DNA of 23,531 bases from positions 772,292-795,822 of the forward strand of contig CAUYUJ010019282.1 in assembly GCA_963575745.1 (NCBI GenBank), written 5' to 3'. A model generated the notes under the pieces. It was not told the DNA's origin. It worked only from the letters and a program-made list of their open reading frames with translations, and searched no databases. Positions 17,507 to 23,531 of this stretch are shown here, piece after piece (position 1 is the stretch's first letter; each line of letters opens with the position of its first letter). Made by a program: the position numbers and the translations under genes. Source of the DNA: Prorocentrum cordatum. Its lineage: Eukaryota > Sar > Dinophyceae > Prorocentrales > Prorocentraceae.

Positions 17507-18270
17507 TACTAGCACGTGGGGACACTCCGTTCTCACCAGTGCCAGGGTTTTCATAGGAGGCGGGCAATACCCCCACTTTGTGGGGGGGCCGGTTCAAGCT
17601 CTACCAAATTTCCAAACGACTCTTCGCCACCACCCACACCCAGCTTCCCGCCCTATGACGTTCGGACACTTCACTTCGTGGCATGCGGACGACCGTGGCT
17701 ACTATTCAGGGCCCCGCGGCCGACGACGACGGCGTGCGCGCGCGAAGAAAAAACGAATGTGTCCCGCATGGTATTATTTGACAGGGATGATGGCCCTGGC
17801 AGGTGCGCAACCGTTGTTGCAGAAGTTCGAAAAAGTTGCTCGCAAAAGCCCATTTGACAGAAATGTTTAAAAAGTGTTGGGTTTCCGACAAATCCGCAAG
17901 AGCGCGCGGGATGAAATTTTGACATTTTTTTTTGAAAAACCATTGGTTGTTTGATGTTTTTATGTTAAAATCGCTACGAAAACTAAGGTTTTGGAAGGAT
18001 TTCGTCTTGCGCGCGCGAATGTCCACTTTACCTTATTTTTTGCAAGGGATTCTTGAAGTTTGGTTATGTTAGAACAAGAAATGTCCACGTTAGCTTATTT
18101 TTTGCAAGGGAAAACGGGGGACAACAAAACAACCGGATCCGGACACCCACGTTTTGCCTGAGACTTCCTCACGAAAGTGATGAAAATGTGGCTGCGGCCT
18201 AGGCGCGGCGAGGGGGCCGCGCACCAGGGGCCCCAACAATAATTATTCTTTAGGATAAATAATGTTCAAC
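17506..18270 (+). mobile_element. Family A module, short subtype (A6)
   Basis: Almost identical to A5 in head and body, without the TA run. The 3' part has GTCCACGTTAGC and GGACACCCACG variants. The terminus at 18234-18270 reads CTTTAGGATAAATAATG. A 24-base CAA tail follows. Confidence 0.85.
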
Positions 18271-18290
18271 AACAACAACAACAACAACAA

Positions 18291-19111
18291 TCACTTTACC
18301 CGAACGCTCAGTGTTCTCACCAGTGCCAGGGTTTTCATGCGACGCCAGCCAATACCCCCACTTTGTGGGGGGGCAGTGCAAGCTCTACCAAATATCCACA
18401 CGACTCTTCGCCACCACCCACACCCAGCTTCCCGCCCTATGACGTTCGGACACTTCACTTCGTGGCCTGCGGACGACCGTGGCTACTACACTGGCGTGGA
18501 GTACACACCCACAGAAGTTGTGAAGGTGATTTTATGATGCGCGGTGCTAAAATTCTTAAGAAGCCCAATGGTTTTTGGAGATTTCGGCGTGCGCGCGCGA
18601 AGAAAAAACGAATGTGTCCCGCATGGTATTATTTGACAGGGATGATGGCCCTGGCAGGTGCGCAACCGTTGTCGCAGAAGTTCGAAAAAGTTGCTCGCAA
18701 AAGCCCGTTTGACAGAAATGTTTAAAAAGTGTTGGGTTTCCTACGAATCCGCAAGAGCGCGCGGGATGAGATTTTGACAATTTTTTGTTGAAAAAACCAT
18801 TGGTTTTTTGATGTTTTTATGTTAAAATCGCTGCGAACACTAAGCTTTTGGAAGGATTTCGTCTTGCGCGCGCGAATGTCCACTTTACCTTATTTTTTGC
18901 AAGGGATTCTTGAAATTTGATTATATTAGAACAAGAAATGTCATTTTATAGTGTTTTTTGCAAGGGAAAGCGGGGGGAACAAAACAACCGGATCTTGATC
19001 ACATCGAATTACCTGAGGCTTCCTCACGAAAATGATGAAAATGTAGCTGCGGCCTAGGCGGCGCAGGGGGGCCGTGCACCAGGGGTCCCAACAATAATTA
19101 TTCTTTAGAAT
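18291..19111 (+). mobile_element. Family A module, long-subtype body with an alternative head (A7)
   Basis: Starts TCACTTTACCCGAACGCTC, a start like that of B3/C1, instead of TTACTAGCACGTGG, then continues into the A head with GCGACGCCAGCC. The box-B-like site is changed to GTGCAAGCTC. The middle is shorter than in A1. The 3' part (CTTGATCACATCGAATTACC) matches A1 and A8. The terminus stops at CTTTAGAAT and runs directly into A8: no TTCAAC and no CAA. Confidence 0.8.
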
Positions 19112-20181
19112 TCACTTTACCCGAACGCTCAGTGTTCTCACCAGTGCCAGGGTTTTCATGCGACGCCAGCCAATACCCCCACTTTGTGGGGGGGCAGTGC
19201 AAGCTCTACCAAATATCCACACGACTCTTCGCCACCACCCACACCCAGCTTCCCGCCCTATGACGTTCGGACACTTCACTTCGTGGCCTGCGGACGACCG
19301 TGGCTACTACACTGGCGTGGAGTACACACCCACAGAAGTTGTTAAGCCTACGTTCGTACACCCACAGAAGTTGTTAAGCCTTGTTAACCCACAGAAGTTG
19401 TTAAGCCTTCCACAGAACATCTGTTGCATATGATGCATATGGTACATGATACACATGTAACATAAATGTTGGAAAACCATTGGTTTTTTTAGGATTCGGA
19501 CAGCGCGCGCGGGTGGAAATTTTGAAAAGTCGTGCAGGTGTTTTTCGAGGACCTACGGTGCGATTCGTGTGATTTTATGATGCGCGGTGCTAACATTCTT
19601 AAAAACCCAATGGTTTTTGGAGATTTCGGCGTGCGCGCGCGAAGAAAAACGAATCTGTCCCGCATGGTATTATTTGACAGGGATGATGGCCCTGGCAGGT
19701 GCGCAACCGTTGTCGCAGAAGTTCGAAAAAGTTGCTCGCAAAAGCCCGTTTGACAGAAATGTTGAAAAAGTGTTGGTTTTCCTACGAATCCGCAAGAGCG
19801 CGCGGGATGAGATTTTGACATTTTTGTGTTGAAAAACCATTAGTTTTTTGATGTTTTTATGTTGAAATCGCTCCGAACACTAAGCTTTTGGAAGGATTTC
19901 GTCTTGCGCGCGCGAATGTCCACTTTACCTTATCTGTTGCAAGGGATTCTTGAAATTTGATTATATTCGAACAAGAAATGTCATTTTATAGTGTTTTTTG
20001 CAAGGGAAAGCGGGGGGGAACAAAACAACCGGATCTTGATCACATCGAATTACCTGAGGCTTCCTCACGAAAATGATGAAAATGTAGCTGCGGCCTAGGC
20101 GGCGCAGGGGGGCCGTACACCAGGGGCCCCAACAATAATTATTCTTTAGAATTACTATAAGTTTTAAAAAATAATGTTCAA
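19112..20181 (+). mobile_element. Family A module, long subtype (A8)
   Basis: Same head as A7. It includes the A1-type middle (CATAAATGTTGGAAAACC, GCGCGCGCGGGTGG) preceded by a private tract of three direct repeats and nested palindromes (19329-19458). The 3' part matches A1/A7. The terminus (from about 20130) has an extra ~12 bases (ACTATAAGTTTTAA) before AATAATGTTC. The tail is a short degenerate CAAACAAACAACACAACAA. Confidence 0.8.
19329..19458 (+). repeat. Three direct repeats plus palindromic tract in A8
   Basis: CCCACAGAAGTTGTTAAGCC occurs at 19329-19348, 19361-19380 and 19388-19407. It is followed by CATATGATGCATATGG and TACATGATACACATGTAAC, both rich in short palindromes. A7 has one partial copy; A1 has unrelated sequence here. 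Confidence 0.9.
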
Positions 20182-20197
20182 ACAAACAACACAACAA

Positions 20198-20966
20198 TTA
20201 CTAGCACGTGGGGACATCCGTTCTCACCATTTGCCAAGGGTTTTCCTAGGAAAGGCGGGCAATGCCCCCACTTTGTGGGGGGGCCGGTTTCAAGCTCTAC
20301 CAAATTTCCAAACGACTCTTCGCCACCACCCACACCCAGCTTCCCGCCCTATGACGTTCGGACACTTCACTTCGTGGCATGCGGACGACCGTGGCTACTA
20401 TTCAGGGCCCCGCGGCCGACGACGACGGCGTGCGCGCGCGAAGAAAAAACGAATGTGTCCCGCATGGTATTATTGACAGGGATGATGGCCCTGGCAGGTG
20501 CGCAACCGTTGTTGCAGAAGTTCGAAAAAGTTGCTCGCAAAAGCCCGTTTGACAGAAATGTTTAAAAAAGTGTTGGGTTTCCTACGAATCCGCAAGAGCG
20601 CGCGGGATGAGATTTTGACATTTTTTGTTGAAAAACCATTGGTTTTTTGATGTTTTTATGTTAAAATCGTTCCGAACACTAAGCTTTTGGAAGGATTTCG
20701 TCTTGCGCGCGCGAGTGTCCACTTTACCTTATTTTTTGCAAGGGATTCTTGAAATTTGATTATATTAGAACAAGAAATGTCAATTTCTATTGTTTTTTGC
20801 AAGGGAAAGCGGATTACAACAAAACAACCGGATCCTGTACACACCCTCTTTTCTGAGGCTTCCTCACGAAAATGATGAAAATGTAGCTGCGGCCTAGGCG
20901 TCGCAGGGGGGGCGCGCACCAGGGGGCCCAACAATAATTATTCTTTAGAATAAATAATGTTTCAAA
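20198..20966 (+). mobile_element. Family A module, short subtype (A9)
   Basis: Short A head with extra single bases (ATTTGCCAAGGGTTTTCC, GGTTTCAAGC) that break the usual spacing. The 3' part (GATCCTGTACACACCC, TTTTCTGAGGCTTCC) matches A4. The terminus is at 20929-20966 and ends TTTCAAATCA, running into D5 with no CAA tail. Confidence 0.8.
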
Positions 20967-22575
20967 TCATGCTCAAGAACAGTTTCGCCCTTATCTGCTC
21001 AGTTCGAATAACGCAAGTGTTCCCAAACCCTCGTAACCGCCCTTTTCGACTTCGATCGAGACCCCTTTTGGGGGGATGACCTTTCTTCCCTGCAGGCCGG
21101 GCCCCGGCAAGCGCCTGGCCAGCGGCAGCGCTGATCGGCGGGGCGGCCGCGGACCGTCGACCCGACCCCAAGAGGGACGGACAGGGGACCGACCACGACG
21201 ACGACGACGACGACGACGACGACGTCCACGACGACGGCAACGACGGCGACGGCGTCGACGACGACGAGCGAAAGCGAGCGCGAGAGAGAAAGACAGCAGG
21301 GCCACGAAGGACACGAAGTAGGCCACGAAGGGCGACAGCGGGGACACGAAGGGAATGCGTATGGGGCCACGAAGAGCGCGAACGAGCGGGGGCCACGAAG
21401 GCAGATAATGCGGGGCCACAGAAGGCAACGATGGGGACACTGAAGGTAGCAATTGGGCCACGTAGGACACCGAGGGGGCCACACACGGCGACAGCGGGGC
21501 CACGAAGGGCATGCACATGGGGCCACAACGGGCGCGAACGAGCGGGGGCCACGAAAGGCATATGTATGTTGGGCCGCGGAGGGAAGGACGGGGCCACTGA
21601 GGGCAGCAACGGGGACACGAAGGGCAGCGAGGGGGCCACGAAGGGCGACAGCGGGGCCACGAAGGGCATGCATATGGGGCCACCACGGGAGCGAACGAGC
21701 GGGGGCCACGAAGGGTGTACATATATGGGGCCACGAAACAAAGCGAGGGGGCCACGAAGGGCTGCAACGGGGCCACGAAACAAAGCGAGGGGGCCACGAA
21801 GGGCTGCAACAGGGCCACGAGGGGCTGCAACGGGGCCGCGAAACAAAGCAAGGGGGCCACGAAGGGCTGCAACGGGGCCACGAAACAAAGCGAGGGGGCC
21901 ACGAAGGGCTGCAACGGGACCACGAAGGGCAACGAGGAGGCCACGAGGGGCTGCAACGGGGCCACGAAACAAAGCGAGGGGGCCACGAAGGGCTGCAACG
22001 GGGCCACGAAACAAAGCGAGGGCCACGAAGGGCATACATATATGGGGCCACGAAGGGCAGCGAGGGGGCCACGAAGGGCTGCACCGGGGCCACGAAACAA
22101 AGCGAGGGGGCCACGAAGGGCTGCAACGGGGCCACGAAGGGCAGCGAGATCCCGATTCCTAGGTCATCTGTGAAGGCGTCTTAAGCGTGAGCGCGACTCC
22201 TGGGTGCCTGGGTGTCGGGAGCGCGGCGCTGGAGTAAATTGCAAGAAATTCCAACGCAAGGGCGCTATTCTTCAGTAGATTGCGAGCAAGTCTCCAGCGA
22301 GAGCGCGACTCCAGAGCGCAGGAGGAGCGATTCCTGTGTAAATCGTAAGGAAATCCCAAGCGAGAGCGCGATTCTTCAATGAAATGCGAGGAAATCTCGG
22401 GCGGGAGCGGGAGCCGTTGTTGTTGCAACCCGAGGGCCAGGGGGCCAGTTTGAGCAGGAAGACTTTCTTTGACAAAAAACCAAGTGCGAGCCCCGGGGGG
22501 GGCACTTCAATTGAAAAAATCGATGTGCACCGGTGGGGGGGATCAACGATCATTATTCTTCAAAAATGAGAGTTC

Positions 22576-22578
<3 letters not shown>
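20967..22578 (+). mobile_element. Family D module (D5)
   Basis: Longest D copy. The head has several single-base indels (GAACAGTTTCGCCC, CTCAGTTCGAATAACGC). One GC-rich block, a CGA tract (21194-21267), a long minisatellite (21299-22149), a 3' block and a terminus at about 22544-22578. The - strand is open in several overlapping frames of more than 350 codons across the minisatellite, a repeat effect. Confidence 0.8.
21299..22149 (+). repeat. Longest GGGGCCACGAAGGGC minisatellite (D5)
   Basis: About 850 bases. In the 3' two thirds the 42-base unit (one 21-base unit ending TGCAAC plus one ending ACAAAGCGAG) repeats about 8 times with few changes. GCATGCATATGGGG and GTACATATATGGGG variants punctuate it. 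Confidence 0.92.

Positions 22579-22625
<47 letters not shown>
22573..22625 (+). repeat. (CAA)n tail of D5
   Basis: About 50 bases of pure CAA. Confidence 0.95.
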
Positions 22626-22626
<1 letters not shown>

Positions 22627-23388
22627 TACTAGCACGTGGGGACACTCCGTTCTCACCAGTGCCAGGGTTTTCATAGGAGGCGGGCAATACCCCCACTTTG
22701 TGGGGGGGCCGTTTCAAGCTCTACCAAATTTCCAAACGACTCTTCGCCACCACCCACACCCAGCTTCCCTCCCTATGACGTTCGGACACTTCACTTCGTG
22801 GCATGCGGACGACCGTGGCTACTATTCAGGGCCCCGCGGCCGACGACGACGGCGTGCGCGCGCGAAGTAAAAACGAATGTGTCCCGCATGGTATTATTTG
22901 ACAGGGATGATGGCCCTGGCAGGTGCGCAACCGTTGTTGCAGAAGTTCGAAAAAGTTGCTCGCAAAGCCCGTTTGACAGAAATGTTTAAAAAGTGTTGGG
23001 TTTCCTACGAATCCGCAAGAGCGCGCGGGATGAAATTTTGACAATTTTTTTTGAAAAAAAAAACATTGGTTTTTTATGTTTTTATGTTAAAATCGCTACG
23101 AAAACTAAGGTTTTGGAAGGATTTCGTCTTGCGCGCGCGAATGTCCACTTTACCTTATTTTTTGCAAGGGATTCTTGAAGTTTGGATATGTTAGAACAAG
23201 AAATGTCCACTTTAGCTTATTTTTTGCAAGGGAAAGCCGATCGTAACAACACAACCGGATCCGGACCAACCCGTTTTGCCTGAGACTTCCTCACGAAAAT
23301 GATGAAAACGTGGCTGCGGCCTAGGCGCGGCGGGGGGTCGTGCACCAGGGGCCCCAACAATAATTATTCTTAAGAAGAAATAATGTTC

Positions 23389-23390
<2 letters not shown>
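22626..23390 (+). mobile_element. Family A module, short subtype (A10)
   Basis: Close to A5 throughout, including CCGATCGTAACAACACAACC. The box-B-like site is altered to CGTTTCAAGC. Terminus at 23355-23390 (TTCTTAAGAAGAAATAATG). Confidence 0.85.

Positions 23391-23432
<42 letters not shown>
23388..23432 (+). repeat. (CAA)n tail of A10
   Basis: About 45 bases of pure CAA. Confidence 0.95.
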
Positions 23433-23433
<1 letters not shown>

Positions 23434-23531
23434 CAGTTTAAGACTGTTCGTCCTTAACTGCTCGAGTGTTTAATAATGCGTATTTCCCAAAGCTTCGATA
23501 CCCGCCCTCTTCGTCTTCGATCGAACCCCTT
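23433..23531 (+). mobile_element. Family D module head (D6), cut by window end
   Basis: TCAGTTTAAGACTGTTCG, then CTCGAGTGTTTAATAATGCG and CTTCGTCTTCGATCGAACC match the first ~100 bases of the D modules. Confidence 0.85.

Noticed and set aside
1-23531. Telomeric arrays, tRNA or rRNA genes
   Set aside because: No TTAGGG- or TTTAGGG-type array, no complete tRNA cloverleaf around the box-like sites, and no rRNA-like segment recognised.

Overview
The window holds no gene I can support. It is almost entirely repetitive DNA, most plausibly eukaryotic nuclear DNA from an alga or another protist with microsatellite-rich repeats. That origin is inferred from the dense trinucleotide microsatellites, the nested minisatellites, the many diverged copies of the same elements and the lack of any prokaryotic gene organisation. 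Most long open frames lie in arrays whose period is a multiple of three, or in stop-poor GC-rich repeats that stay open in two or three frames at once. I read them as compositional, not coding.

The layout is regular. About 22 modules lie head to tail, all on the + strand. Most are separated by a (CAA)n tail, which in places grades into CAG, CAC, CAT or CGA repeats. The order is A1-B1-C1-A2-A3-B2-A4-D1-D2-D3-B3-D4-F1-(small insert G)-A5-A6-A7-A8-A9-D5-A10-D6 (cut by the window end). Letters are my own family names. A is 0.75-1.1 kb, B about 1.07 kb (B3 is 2.4 kb because it carries an insertion and extra repeats), C about 1.5 kb, D 1.0-1.6 kb and F about 0.67 kb.

The family bodies are largely unrelated, but both ends are shared. 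Nearly every complete module ends in a related AT-rich 35-base terminus (CAACAATAATTATTC... to ...TTCAAC) that runs straight into CAA repeats. Many begin with TCA(T/C/G)TTWA and have a C-run/G-run hairpin about 55-100 bases in. F1 joins a D-type head to a B/C-type 3' end, and C1 joins a B-type head and tail to a different interior. A 19-base motif (GAAGTCTCGAGCGGGAGCG) recurs inside B, C, D and F.

The most economical reading is a nested or tandem cluster of non-autonomous mobile elements. The shared 3' end and microsatellite tail would fit SINE-like elements using one LINE partner, or Helitron/Helentron-like rolling-circle elements. A satellite-like array shuffled by unequal exchange is the main alternative. 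No autonomous element (reverse transcriptase, Rep/helicase, integrase, transposase) is visible. Whether this is a centromeric or subtelomeric block cannot be decided from the window; no telomere repeat is seen.
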